Positions 50,529-59,506 are shown, counted from the stretch's first letter. The stretch: DNA of 64,000 nucleotides from Vagococcus carniphilus (GCF_014397115.1 NZ_CP060720.1:2868001-2932000); one strand, 5' to 3'. Notes: generated by a model not told the origin, from the letters alone. A program made the numbers and translations.

Positions 50529-51431
50529 ATGAATAATGAAAAAATAACATCCGACTTAAAACCAATCAAGTTACTATTTAACGAACCACTATCTAATTTT
50601 ACGTATACTAAAACTGGCGGACCAGCAGATTGTCTACTGTTCCCAAAAAGCACTGAAGAAGTCAAACAAATTATTGATTATTGTAATGAAGAAAATTTAC
50701 CTTGGTTATGCCTTGGAAATGCAAGTAATTTAATCGTTCGTGATGGCGGAATTGAAGGTTTTGTCATTATGCTAAGTGACATTAACCAAGTAACCATCAC
50801 AGATACAACAATCAAAGCAGACGCTGGGGCTAAGTTAATTGATGTAACTTATGATGCTTTAGCTAAAGACCTAACTGGTTTAGAATTTGCTTGTGGTATT
50901 CCTGGAAGTATTGGCGGCGCAGCTTATATGAACGCTGGAGCTTACGGTGGGGAATTAGTTGACGTCTTTGAATCAGCTGAGATTATTTTAGAAGATGGTA
51001 GTCTAGTAACTTATACAAAAGAAGATATGGACTTTTCATACCGTCATAGTGTGTTGCAAACAATAAAAGGAATTGTTTTAAATGTAACCTTCCAATTAAA
51101 AAAAGGAAATCATGCTGACATAAAAGCTCAAATGGATGAGTTAACTCACTTAAGAGAAAGTAAACAACCTTTAGAATATCCTTCATGTGGAAGTGTCTTC
51201 AAAAGACCTGAGGGACATTTTACTGGAAAATTAATTCAAGATGCTAAACTCCAAGGGTTAAAATGGGGCGGTGCTCAAATTTCGGCCAAACATGCAGGTT
51301 TTATTGTTAATATTGACAAGGCAACTGCTACAGATTATGTTGAACTGATTAAACATATTCAAAAAACAATTTTAGAAACCTTTGATGTGGTTCTTGAAAC
51401 TGAAGTTCGAATTATAGGTAGAGAAAAATAA
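50529..51431 (+). CDS. murB: UDP-N-acetylenolpyruvoylglucosamine reductase
   Basis: A 300-residue type II MurB that reduces UDP-GlcNAc-enolpyruvate to UDP-MurNAc in peptidoglycan synthesis. The FAD-binding part shows YTKTGGPADCLLFPKS and LGNASNLIVRDGGIEGFVI. GIPGSIGGAAYMNAGAYGGEL is the family signature. SCGSVFKRPEGHFTGKLIQDA contains the catalytic Ser of type II enzymes. GGAAAGG precedes the ATG. Confidence 0.97.
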   Translation: MNNEKITSDLKPIKLLFNEPLSNFTYTKTGGPADCLLFPKSTEEVKQIIDYCNEENLPWLCLGNASNLIVRDGGIEGFVIMLSDINQVTITDTTIKADAGAKLIDVTYDALAKDLTGLEFACGIPGSIGGAAYMNAGAYGGELVDVFESAEIILEDGSLVTYTKEDMDFSYRHSVLQTIKGIVLNVTFQLKKGNHADIKAQMDELTHLRESKQPLEYPSCGSVFKRPEGHFTGKLIQDAKLQGLKWGGAQISAKHAGFIVNIDKATATDYVELIKHIQKTILETFDVVLETEVRIIGREK

Positions 51432-51433
51432 AT

Positions 51434-51486
51434 AAACAAGTTGTAAATACTTAATCAACCATAAGTATTTACAACTTGTTTTTATT
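51434..51486. terminator. Bidirectional terminator between murB and the CLC gene
   Basis: AAACAAGTTGTAAATACTTA pairs perfectly with TAAGTATTTACAACTTGTTT (20-bp stem, 8-base loop), with T-runs outward. It overlaps the last codons of the CLC gene. Confidence 0.92.
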
Positions 51487-52684
51487 TTAGGATCTTTTGT
51501 TTTCCGTAAATGGATTGATTGAAGTTACAACTATAAGCCACACTCATTGCTATAAAAAAGACTGGCAGTAAATGATAACCAAAAACTTCTCCTCCAATGA
51601 TAACTGGAGCTAAAAACGTATTAGTCGCACTACCAAATACGGCGATATATCCAATCGCTGCAGCCACTTCAATAGGTAACCCTAAAATAGGAGCAAGAAT
51701 CACACCTAAAGATGCACCAATTGCAAACAAAGGTGTCACTTCGCCCCCTTGAAACCCAATCGCCAAAGTAATAATAGTTAATAACAATTTAAGCAAAAAA
51801 TCATACGTATAAATAGAATTACCTTCAAAACTAGCGCTAATTAAGTTGCTCCCCAAACCAGCGTATCTCCCGTGATGAAGAACAACGATCAAAATAGCCA
51901 CAAGAATACCACCTAAAAAAATGCGGGTATACTGATTGGGGATTAATTCACCAATCCATGCTTTACTTTTAGCTAATCCAAAAGAAAATAAACGCCCCAC
52001 TAAACCGAATGCAATGCCAATGACGATTAATTTTCCGATTAACGGAAGAGTCATTTCTAATTGAGACTCCACAAAGAAACTAAATTTTTCTAACTCTAAA
52101 AAAGAAGAAATAAATGAAGCTGTAAATGAAGCAATCGTAGCAGATAATAAAGCTGTCATTTGTAATTTTCCGACCACTAAAACTTCTAAAGCAAATAAAA
52201 TAGCTCCCATTGGTGTTTGAAATAAACCAGCAAATCCTGCAGCCATACCTGTTATTAAAGTTATTTGCGATAGATTTTCTTCTGGTAAATACTTTCGTAA
52301 TTTACCAGTACCCAACTTGTGAGATAGAGTTCCTCCGATTTGAACAGCAACACCTTCTCGACCTGCGCTTCCGCCAAATAGGTGAGTCAACCAAGTAGAA
52401 ACCATTACTATTGGGATTAATCGAAGAGGTATTTCATTCTCTTCCCCGTGACCTACTGCAAAAATCAATCCCATTCCTTGTCTCGATTTCTCACCAAATT
52501 TAGTATATAAAAACTCAATTAGTAATCCGACAAACGGTAAAAAAAAGATTAAATAACTAAAATAAGTAAGTCGCCACTCCGTTACTAGCAATAATGTTTT
52601 ACCAAAAATAACTTCTAAAACACCAATCACAGCACCAATTACTAAGCTGAATAGAATTAACCCAAACCATTTTTTCTTTTCCAT
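51482..52684 (-). CDS. CLC-type fluoride/proton antiporter (CLC-F)
   Basis: A 400-residue CLC membrane protein. GGSAGREGVAVQIGG (residues 104-118) is the selectivity/gating region with the external gating Glu110 and Val in place of the usual Pro of GREGP, as in the CLC-F branch. GMAAGFAGLFQTPMGAILFALE and GFQGGEVTPLFAIGASLG are further conserved helices. The leader carries a fluoride riboswitch, so the physiological role is fluoride export under fluoride stress. The usual CLC cytosolic CBS domains are absent, as in other CLC-F proteins. Confidence 0.93.
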   Translation of the reverse strand: MEKKKWFGLILFSLVIGAVIGVLEVIFGKTLLLVTEWRLTYFSYLIFFLPFVGLLIEFLYTKFGEKSRQGMGLIFAVGHGEENEIPLRLIPIVMVSTWLTHLFGGSAGREGVAVQIGGTLSHKLGTGKLRKYLPEENLSQITLITGMAAGFAGLFQTPMGAILFALEVLVVGKLQMTALLSATIASFTASFISSFLELEKFSFFVESQLEMTLPLIGKLIVIGIAFGLVGRLFSFGLAKSKAWIGELIPNQYTRIFLGGILVAILIVVLHHGRYAGLGSNLISASFEGNSIYTYDFLLKLLLTIITLAIGFQGGEVTPLFAIGASLGVILAPILGLPIEVAAAIGYIAVFGSATNTFLAPVIIGGEVFGYHLLPVFFIAMSVAYSCNFNQSIYGKQKILK

Positions 52685-52704
52685 TACAAAACTCCTTTAA
52701 ATAA

Positions 52705-52797
52705 ATAAAAAACTTCTACACACCTAAATAAAGGTCTGTAGAAGTCATTAGCTGTTTAGCGGTTTTAACATCACGTTAAGGGAGAACATCATTCCCG
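52705..52797 (-). promoter_or_regulatory. Fluoride (crcB-motif) riboswitch with terminator
   Basis: On the minus strand the aptamer reads GGGAATGATGTTCTCCC, then a linker with TTAACGTGATGTTAAAACC and GCTAAACAGCTAATGACTTC. This matches the crcB fluoride aptamer pattern (GGxxATGxxGTTCxCC ... GCTAATGACTCCTAC). Its 3' strand runs into a terminator stem, CTTCTACAGACCT / AGGTGTGTAGAAG, followed by TTTTTT (52707-52744). Fluoride binding should prevent the terminator and switch on the CLC gene. Confidence 0.93.
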
Positions 52798-52853
52798 TAT
52801 TCATTTCTTATGGATACATTTTACGCTTTTTTTATTCTTTTTTCAATAATGGA

Positions 52854-53858
52854 TTAGATTTCTCTATTTCTAAGATCTTTATGATGAGACGATACTTTTC
52901 CACGCTCAGGTGCTTTTGGGTCTATTTTTCTTTTAGCCGCATTAGAAGCAACAATAGCGTCATGGAAAGATTCTGCAATCATTCGAAGCTTACAATCGTA
53001 AAAGGCTGAGTCACCTGCTGCAAATACACCTTCCATCGAAGTTTCACCTTTTTCATCAATCTTAAAATGTAGATTTTTCTCAAGATCAAAAACTGAATTT
53101 TCGTGTATTAACGGGTTGTTTTTATTAACACCATGACTAATAAAAACAGCATCTACTTCTAAATAATCTTTTGACTCTTCAATAAAATGAGTTATCTCTA
53201 CTGAGTGAATCCTTTGATTATCTTGCGTCATAAGATTGGTTATTTTTTGATCGAATAAGCAAGTGATCCTTTCGTTAGCCATTAAACTATCAATATCTTT
53301 TTCGCTACCTTTTACTAAATCTTTACGATAGATAAAATAAACTTTTTCAGCTACTTCCGCTAACTTTTTAGCCCACTGAAAAGACTTACTATTCCCCCCT
53401 GAGATAACAACTTTTTTACCTTTAAAAGCTTCAACAGAAGGAATATCATAGTATAGATTAGTTGTTTCAAACTGATTTGGATACACAAAATCTAATTTTT
53501 TAGGTAAACTGATACCTGTCCCTGTTCCTAAAATAATTGTTTTCGCATAGTGTTTTTCTCCATCATTAGTTTGAACACTAAAACCTACTTCTTCTTTTGA
53601 TACATCTACCACGCTTTTTCCTAACACAAATGTCGGATTAAACGTGTTGGCTTGTTCAACAAGCGTTTTGATAATCTCTTTAGCCGGTTGTGGGGCAACT
53701 CCTCCAACATCCCAAACATTTTTGTCTTTGTAAACATTTAGCTTTCCACCTAAAAAATGTTGACCTTCAATAACCTTTACGGACATCTCTCTTAATCCAC
53801 AATAAAAAGCACTGTAAAGTCCTGCTGGTCCTCCTCCAACAATGATAACATCTTCCAT
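52854..53858 (-). CDS. Ferredoxin-NADP reductase (thioredoxin-reductase-like), copy 1
   Basis: A 334-residue FAD/NAD(P) flavoprotein of the YumC type (ferredoxin/flavodoxin-NADP+ reductase 2). The FAD motif is EDVIIVGGGPAGLYSAFYCGLR, the NADPH motif is KKVVISGGNSKSFQWA, and the C-terminal FAD motif is MEGVFAAGDSAF. No CxxC is present, which separates it from thioredoxin reductases. In the NADP motif Lys-Ser replaces the Asp/Ala-like positions of the sister copy, so it is the more diverged paralog. The ATG at 53858 is chosen because the paralog starts at the same residue and GAGGG is well placed. Confidence 0.92.
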   Translation of the reverse strand: MEDVIIVGGGPAGLYSAFYCGLREMSVKVIEGQHFLGGKLNVYKDKNVWDVGGVAPQPAKEIIKTLVEQANTFNPTFVLGKSVVDVSKEEVGFSVQTNDGEKHYAKTIILGTGTGISLPKKLDFVYPNQFETTNLYYDIPSVEAFKGKKVVISGGNSKSFQWAKKLAEVAEKVYFIYRKDLVKGSEKDIDSLMANERITCLFDQKITNLMTQDNQRIHSVEITHFIEESKDYLEVDAVFISHGVNKNNPLIHENSVFDLEKNLHFKIDEKGETSMEGVFAAGDSAFYDCKLRMIAESFHDAIVASNAAKRKIDPKAPERGKVSSHHKDLRNREI

Positions 53859-53883
53859 GCTATCCCTCATTTCTCCAATTAAT

Positions 53884-53898
53884 TGATAACTATTCTCA
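53884..53898. promoter_or_regulatory. Degenerate Fur-box-like site before reductase copy 1
   Basis: TGATAACTATTCTCA matches the Fur 7-1-7 pattern TGATAATNATTATCA at all but two positions. It lies between a TATAAA-like -10 (minus strand) and the ribosome site. An imperfect duplicate of the region occurs before copy 2. Confidence 0.6.
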
Positions 53899-54006
53899 TT
53901 TTATATCATAAAAAAATATCACTCATGTGATGATAATCATAAATTAACATACTCAGAAATGGATAGCAAATAACATTGGAAAGTATTCTTTTTAGTTTAA
54001 ATCCTC

Positions 54007-55020
54007 TTAAGCCGTCGGTACTTCGCGTTTTTGAAGAACATCATGATGAGAAGATACTTGTCCAGTATCTGTCGCTTCTGGATCAATACGCTTTTTAGCA
54101 TGATTTGTTGCATTAACAGCATCATGGAACGCTCCGGCAATTAGTCTAACTTTTCCGTCATAAGAAGCAGCATCTCCAGCTGCGAATACTCCGTCAACAG
54201 TTGTTTCACCATTTTCAGTTGTTTTATAGAATAAACCATCGACTAATTCAAACGCAGATTCTCCTTTTGTCAGAGGATTATTCTTTTCAAAACCATGACA
54301 AACAATTACATCGTCTATTTCAATCTCTTCTATTGTTTCTTCCATTACATGAGTAATCTCAGCTGAATGAATTGTTTGATTGTCTAAAGTCGTAAAATTA
54401 GTAATTTTTTTCTCCATTAAGCAATCAATTTTATCATGATTAAGAACACTTGCTACTTCTGCTTCATAACCTCTAAACAAATCTTTACGGTAAACTAAAT
54501 AAACTTTTTCAGCCACGTCAGCTAGTATTTTCGCCCACTGAATAGCGCTATCATTTCCTCCCGTAATCATAATTCTTCGATTACGAAACGCTTCAATTGA
54601 TGACACACCGTAGTGTAAGTTGCTTGTTTCAAAATCTGCTAAGTAATCAAATTCTAATTTTTTAGGCGTGATAATACCAGTTCCAGTTCCTAAGATAACT
54701 GATTTAGCATGGTGTTTTTCACCATCATCAGTATGAACACAAAAGTTTTCCCCTTCTCTAAAAATACCAATTACTTTTGTTCCTAAACAATACGTTGGTT
54801 CAAAAGAATTTGCTTGAGTGATTAATGAGGCTACAATGTCTTCAGCCGGCTGAGGAACAACCCCACCAATATCCCAAATATTTTTTTCCTTATATACATT
54901 TAACTTTCCACCCAAATACGTTTGAGCTTCAATTAATTTAACTGACATACCTCTTAATCCACAATAAAAAGCACTATATAAACCAGCTGGCCCACCGCCA
55001 ACAATAATTACATCTTCCAT
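54007..55020 (-). CDS. Ferredoxin-NADP reductase (thioredoxin-reductase-like), copy 2
   Basis: A 337-residue YumC-type reductase, clearly paralogous to the gene just downstream. FAD motif EDVIIVGGGPAGLYSAFYCGLRGM, NADPH motif RRIMITGGNDSAIQWA and DGVFAAGDAASYDGKVRLIAGAFHDAV. No CxxC. It passes electrons between NADPH and ferredoxin or flavodoxin. Its NADPH motif keeps the common GGxDSA form, so it is likely the ancestral copy. AAAGGAGA precedes the ATG at 55020, and the Fur-like box lies 23 bases upstream of it. Confidence 0.93.
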   Translation of the reverse strand: MEDVIIVGGGPAGLYSAFYCGLRGMSVKLIEAQTYLGGKLNVYKEKNIWDIGGVVPQPAEDIVASLITQANSFEPTYCLGTKVIGIFREGENFCVHTDDGEKHHAKSVILGTGTGIITPKKLEFDYLADFETSNLHYGVSSIEAFRNRRIMITGGNDSAIQWAKILADVAEKVYLVYRKDLFRGYEAEVASVLNHDKIDCLMEKKITNFTTLDNQTIHSAEITHVMEETIEEIEIDDVIVCHGFEKNNPLTKGESAFELVDGLFYKTTENGETTVDGVFAAGDAASYDGKVRLIAGAFHDAVNATNHAKKRIDPEATDTGQVSSHHDVLQKREVPTA

Positions 55021-55042
55021 ATCGCATCTCCTTTTATGATAT

Positions 55043-55057
55043 TGATAATCATTCTCA
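55043..55057. promoter_or_regulatory. Fur-box-like operator before reductase copy 2
   Basis: TGATAATCATTCTCA differs at one position from the Fur 7-1-7 consensus TGATAATNATTATCA. It suggests iron-dependent control, consistent with ferredoxin or flavodoxin metabolism. Confidence 0.75.
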
Positions 55058-55424
55058 ATGGATTCTTAAAAAAAATATCACCTATGTGATGATATTCATA
55101 AATTAACACACTTAGAATTAGATAGCAATCTCATTTTATTTTAAAAAAGATTACTTGTTATTAATGAAGAGCTTTAAAAATAATTAAATAACTATTATAT
55201 TTTTATTTGCATACCAGATATCCCTTTTTAAACAACATTTGTAATCGTTTTATACGTATGATTAAAAACATTAAGTTTTTATTAACGTTTAAAATCCCCC
55301 CATTATTTTTCTTTTTATATCTTGTTTTTTATGGTACAATTTTTTTCGAATTAAGGACGTTTTAAAAAACGAAATTAACGATTTGTTTATTTCATCACAG
55401 CAAACACAATTTAGGGGGAATTTT
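55058..55424. other. Intergenic region with a duplicated segment next to the reductases
   Basis: About 100 bases (55068-55130) closely match 53911-53975 upstream of copy 1, including ATATCAC-nnnn-GTGATGAT and CATAAATTAACA. The rest, up to the Dcu gene at 55425, is AT-rich with no gene; a GGGGGGAT tract is near 55295. No clear promoter was recognised beyond this. Confidence 0.55.
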
Positions 55425-56710
55425 ATGTTTTTATTATTGCTGGAAATAAGTATTATGGTTGTCACTATTATTTATGGGTTAGCTAAAGGAGGAGCTTTAG
55501 GCTCCGGTGTATCTGCTATTGTCGCACTTTTTATTATGTTGTTTATCTTTAAATTACCGCCTTCAGCACCACCTGTTACAGCTGTTTTAATCATTATTTC
55601 AATCGGTATTGCTAGTGGAGCTCTTCAAGCATCTGGTGGAATGGATTATATGATTTCAGTTGCCACAAAAATTATCCAAAAATTTCCAAAAGCAATCACT
55701 CTTGTTGCGCCACTTGTTTGTTTTATTTTTGTTTTTGGTATGGGAACTGCCATGATTAGTCTTTCTCTAGAACCCATTATTGCTGAAACAGCCATCAACT
55801 CAAAAGTAAATCCAAAAGGCGCTTTGATTAGTTCAGTACTTGCTTCTAATATGGCGCTGTTATGTAGCCCAGCTTCTTCGTCTACTGCTTTTGTTATCAT
55901 GCTTTTGATTCCATTTAATATTTCAATGGCAACATACTTAGCTATTGTATTACCTGCAACAATTGCTTCTATTGTTATCTTAAGTCTAATTTTAACTATT
56001 CTAAATAAAAGAGTTCCTTTTGATGAATCAACTTTAGCCCATCTGAAGTAACTTGTGAAGAATGTACTCATACAAAAACAGCAAAATATTCAACTTTTGT
56101 ATTTCTTGGTTGTGTTCTTTGTATTATTATTTTCGGCCTTTTCCCTAGCCTACTTCCTCAATATACAGTAGACGGAAAAAGTGTTAAAATTGCAACAGCG
56201 GACCTAGTACAAATGTTCATGTATCTATCTGCTGCATTAAATATCATTTTATTTAAGGTTAAATCAACAAAAATCATGAATTCTCCTGCTACAAGCAATG
56301 CTTTAGGTGCTGCTCTTGTTGTTCTTGGTCTTGGTTGGGTTGGATCAACTATTTTCGGTTCACCAGGTAATCAAGAAACACTGACAACAACTGTTGGAGA
56401 TATTTTAACTAATTATCCATTTGTCTTAATTCTAATTTGTAGTTTTGTTGCTATGATTATCGGTGCTCAAACTGCTGTTGCTGCTATCATATTTCCACTA
56501 GCACTATCTCTAGGAATTTCACCTATTTTTCTAGTGATAATTGTTCAGTGTCTAAACTTTAACTTTATTATTCCAGCACAGCCTACACTCTTATTGGCCT
56601 GTGAATTAGATCGAACCGGACGAACAAAAACCGTCAGCTTCATCTTACCAGGTATCGCTATAACGGCCTTTTCCATTATTTTATCTTATGGATTAACACT
56701 ATTCATTTAA
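55425..56710 (+). pseudogene. Dcu-type C4-dicarboxylate transporter with a single-base frameshift
   Basis: Two overlapping parts of one gene. The first (to the stop at 56051) encodes LLLLEISIMVVTIIYGLAKGGALGSG and later ALISSVLASNMALLCSPASSSTAFV, as in DcuA/DcuB anaerobic dicarboxylate antiporters. The second, in another frame from about 56027 to 56710, continues with FVFLGCVLCIIIFGLFPSLLP and the C-terminal helices. Adding one C to the CCC at 56038-56040 restores a continuous product of about 429 residues (joining STLA to PSEVTCEEC), the normal length. It may be a decayed gene or a base-call error. AGGGGG precedes the ATG at 55425. The AbgB-like gene follows 25 bases later. Confidence 0.8.
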
Positions 56711-56735
56711 TTGACTATTAATAGGAGGATTTCTT

Positions 56736-58178
56736 ATGTTAAAAAAAATCGAAACACTAATTGAAAGTAAAAAAGATACGTATTTCACACTGAGTGACCG
56801 CATTTGGGATATTGCTGAAACCAAATTCCATGAACAAGAGTCTGCTAAAACGATTATCACTATTTTAGAACAAGAAGAGTTCACGGTTAAAACAAACATC
56901 GGTGAAATTGATACAGCATTTGTTGCCTCATATGGTTCAACTGGACCAATTATTGGTTTTTTAGGTGAATACGACGCTCTACCTGAGTTAAATCAAAAAG
57001 CTGGTTCAACAAAAAAAGAATCTGACCCAAGTCTAGGAACTACTAATGGACATGGTTGTGGGCATAATTTACTCGGAACAGCTTCTCTTGCTGCTGCAAT
57101 AGCTACAAGAGATTATATAAAAGAACATAATATTGAAGCACAAATTAGATATTACGGATGTCCTGCAGAAGAGGGAGGCTCTGGTAAAACCTATATGTCT
57201 CGCGCCCACGCTTTTGATGATCTTGATATGGCTCTTTGTTGGCATCCTGGAACAGATAATGCCATTATTGGTTCACCAACTCTTGCAAATTCTCAAGCTG
57301 TCTTTGAATTTAAAGGAAAATCATCTCATGCGGCCAACTCACCTGATATGGGACGCAGCGCTTTAGATGCGATGGAGTTAATGAACGTTGGGGCAAATTA
57401 TTTAAGAGAGCACGTTACTTCAGAAGCTCGTTATCATTATGCTGTTTTAGATGCTGGTGGTATGCAACCAAGTGTCGTTCAGGCCCATTCAAAAGTACTT
57501 TATCTAATTCGTGCACCTAAGGGATATCAAGTCAAAGAAATTTATGATCGTTTATGTAAAGTTGCCGAGGGTGCTGCTTTGATGACTGAAACAGAAGTAA
57601 CTGTTCATTTTGATAAAGCTTGTTCTAACTATATGCCTAACAAAGTTTACTCAAAATTAATGTCCGAAGTAATGTTTGAAGTAGGAGCACCAAACTTTGA
57701 CGAAGATGATTTAGCATTTGCTAAAGAGCTTCATGATTCGTTAACAGAAGACGAGAAAAAATTTATGATGGTTCCCCCTGTTACTCCTATCGAAAAACAA
57801 GTGTTAGCAGCTAATCAAGGTAAAGTTTTAGCAGATTACATTTATCCATATAATGAAGCTTTAGCTAACATCACAATGCCTGGCTCGACAGATGTGGGTG
57901 ATGTAAGTTGGGTGGTACCTACTGCTCAGTGTATCATGACAACAGAAGTTCAAAATACAGCCCTTCATTCATGGCAATGGGTAGCAAACGGTAAAACCAA
58001 TATTGCTAAAAAAGGAATGCTTCAAGCAGCTAAAGTCATGTCACTAACAGCTTTAAAAGCTATTGAAGAACCCGAATATATCAAAGCAGCTAAGGAAGAG
58101 TTAGAAGCTGTTGTCAAACAAACACCTTATATCAACCCAATCCCAGCAGATGTTAAACCAAACAGCCTAGGATTGTAA
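56736..58178 (+). CDS. M20 amidohydrolase, AbgB-like (p-aminobenzoyl-glutamate hydrolase subunit type)
   Basis: A 480-residue M20/peptidase-dimerisation enzyme. IGFLGEYDALPELNQKAG is the metal-binding Asp segment, NGHGCGHNLLGTASL holds the Cys-Gly-His ligand signature of amidohydrolases, YGCPAEEGGSGKT the catalytic Glu pair, and FKGKSSHAANSPDMGRSALDAME the dimerisation domain. Such enzymes cleave N-acyl amino acids, aminobenzoyl-glutamate or acyl-aminoacids. Placed just after a Dcu-type transporter it may work on an imported dicarboxylic amide. Aspartate- or glutamate-releasing chemistry is a reasonable guess only. Confidence 0.87.
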   Translation: MLKKIETLIESKKDTYFTLSDRIWDIAETKFHEQESAKTIITILEQEEFTVKTNIGEIDTAFVASYGSTGPIIGFLGEYDALPELNQKAGSTKKESDPSLGTTNGHGCGHNLLGTASLAAAIATRDYIKEHNIEAQIRYYGCPAEEGGSGKTYMSRAHAFDDLDMALCWHPGTDNAIIGSPTLANSQAVFEFKGKSSHAANSPDMGRSALDAMELMNVGANYLREHVTSEARYHYAVLDAGGMQPSVVQAHSKVLYLIRAPKGYQVKEIYDRLCKVAEGAALMTETEVTVHFDKACSNYMPNKVYSKLMSEVMFEVGAPNFDEDDLAFAKELHDSLTEDEKKFMMVPPVTPIEKQVLAANQGKVLADYIYPYNEALANITMPGSTDVGDVSWVVPTAQCIMTTEVQNTALHSWQWVANGKTNIAKKGMLQAAKVMSLTALKAIEEPEYIKAAKEELEAVVKQTPYINPIPADVKPNSLGL

Positions 58179-58250
58179 ATTAGTGTTAAAACTGTAGAAA
58201 TTAGTATTTTTAAATAATTGTACAAAAAAGAAAAAATCAACTTATTCAAA

Positions 58251-58309
58251 AGTAGCGCTCCCTAATAATTAGACCACAAATCTAACTATTACTATTAGGG
58301 GGCGCTATA
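58251..58309. terminator. Bidirectional terminator
   Basis: TAGCGCTCCCTAATAATTAG pairs imperfectly with CTATTACTATTAGGGGGCGCTA. It lies between convergent AbgB-like and AcuI-like genes, with T-rich flanks. Confidence 0.7.
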
Positions 58310-58314
58310 TTATT

Positions 58315-59310
58315 TTATATTTTAATCAATGTTCTTCCTGAGTGGCTTCCTTCAAGTAAAGATGTCACAACTGACTCGATATTTTCTAACGATTCTTCTT
58401 CATTACTAATTTTAGCCAGTAACGCTTCGTCTAACTCATTACCAATTCGGTTCCAAATAGTTGTTTTAACGTCATTAGATAATTGAACTGAATCAATTCC
58501 AACCATTGTGATGCCTCGTAAAATAAATGGTAGGACTGTTGTTGAAAACTTAATACCACTTGCGTTACCACACAAAGCAATACCACCACCATAATTTATC
58601 TGTGGTAGAATAGCTGCCACACTTTCTCCTCCAATGGTATCAATCACATAATCAAAATTTTGTTTTTGCAGTGGTTTGATTTTTTCTGGCATAAACTCTT
58701 CCAAACCAATAATATCTTTAGCACCTAATTGTTGTAAGTAAGCTTCATTCTTCTTACGCGATAGTGCCGTTATGTTGTCATACCCTAAACTTTTTAGCAT
58801 AGCAATAGCGATACTTCCAACACCACCCGTTGCGCCTGTTACTAAAATACGAGCATTTTTATCAGATAAACCAATTTTTTCTAGTTGGCTGATAGCTTGA
58901 AGCGCTGTAATACCTGCTGTTCCAATCGTCGCAGCTTTTTTATCATCAACCATTTCTGGCAGTTTCACAACCCATTCGTTTGGAACACGCACGATTTCAC
59001 TAAATCCTCCCGTATGAGTCACACCTAAACCATTACCTGTTACCACAACACGGTCACCTTTTTTCAAAATTAAATCTGTGGTTTCAATAATCTCTCCCAC
59101 CACATCAATTCCTGGAATCATTGGATAGTTTCGAATAACACCACCATTTTTTATTGTCGCTAAAGCGTCTTTGTAATTGACACCAGTATAGACGGCTTTA
59201 ATAATGGTACCTCCTTCACCTAAATCAGTCAGTTCACACTCTTTTAATTTTGCTACGATATCATCTTCTTTTTCTTCTACCACTAAGGCTTTAAATGTTT
59301 TATTCATCAT
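58315..59310 (-). CDS. YhdH/YhfP (AcuI) family quinone-type oxidoreductase
   Basis: A 331-residue zinc-free medium-chain dehydrogenase. FKALVVEEKEDDIVAKL begins the N-terminal domain, YTGVNYKDALATIKNGGVIRNYPMIPGIDVVGEI is the AcuI/YhdH signature, and RILVTGATGGVGSIAIAMLKSLGY is the NADPH-binding motif. Known members reduce acryloyl-CoA with NADPH; the role here is unknown. AGAGGA precedes two tandem ATGs (59310 and 59307). It is divergent from the puuR-like gene. Confidence 0.92.
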   Translation of the reverse strand: MMNKTFKALVVEEKEDDIVAKLKECELTDLGEGGTIIKAVYTGVNYKDALATIKNGGVIRNYPMIPGIDVVGEIIETTDLILKKGDRVVVTGNGLGVTHTGGFSEIVRVPNEWVVKLPEMVDDKKAATIGTAGITALQAISQLEKIGLSDKNARILVTGATGGVGSIAIAMLKSLGYDNITALSRKKNEAYLQQLGAKDIIGLEEFMPEKIKPLQKQNFDYVIDTIGGESVAAILPQINYGGGIALCGNASGIKFSTTVLPFILRGITMVGIDSVQLSNDVKTTIWNRIGNELDEALLAKISNEEESLENIESVVTSLLEGSHSGRTLIKI

Positions 59311-59389
59311 GATTTTTATCCTCTTTTCCTCTTACTTATACTAGTCTCATTATAACCCTTTTTTTAATAACTTTCTTATCTAAATTAGA

Positions 59390-59418
59390 TTGAAATCCCT
59401 TCAATTATCTTGTATAAT
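59390..59418 (+). promoter_or_regulatory. Sigma-A promoter of the pot regulator
   Basis: TTGAAA (59390-59395), exactly 17 bp, TATAAT (59413-59418), with a TG two bases before the -10 region. This is a near-consensus promoter reading into the puuR-like gene and probably the pot genes. Confidence 0.85.
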
Positions 59419-59440
59419 TTCAATCGTTAGTAAACTAATT

Positions 59441-59490
59441 GTTTAATAATATTAAACTTTTGTGCTTTGAAGTTTAGTAATTATAAACTT
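59441..59490 (+). promoter_or_regulatory. Two palindromic operators downstream of the pot promoter
   Basis: GTTTAATAATATTAAAC (59441-59457) is a perfect 17-bp palindrome with a central A. AAGTTTA ... TAAACTT (59470-59476 and 59484-59490) is a second inverted repeat. Both share TTTA/TAAA half sites, lie in the leader after the predicted start (about 59425) and before the coding start, and fit repression by the encoded XRE-cupin protein. Confidence 0.65.
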
Positions 59491-59506
59491 TGAAACGAGG
59501 AAAAAG

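Noticed and set aside
55646-56071. Minus-strand frame of 141 codons across the Dcu gene
   Set aside because: It mirrors the hydrophobic coding region of the Dcu gene and has no start signal.
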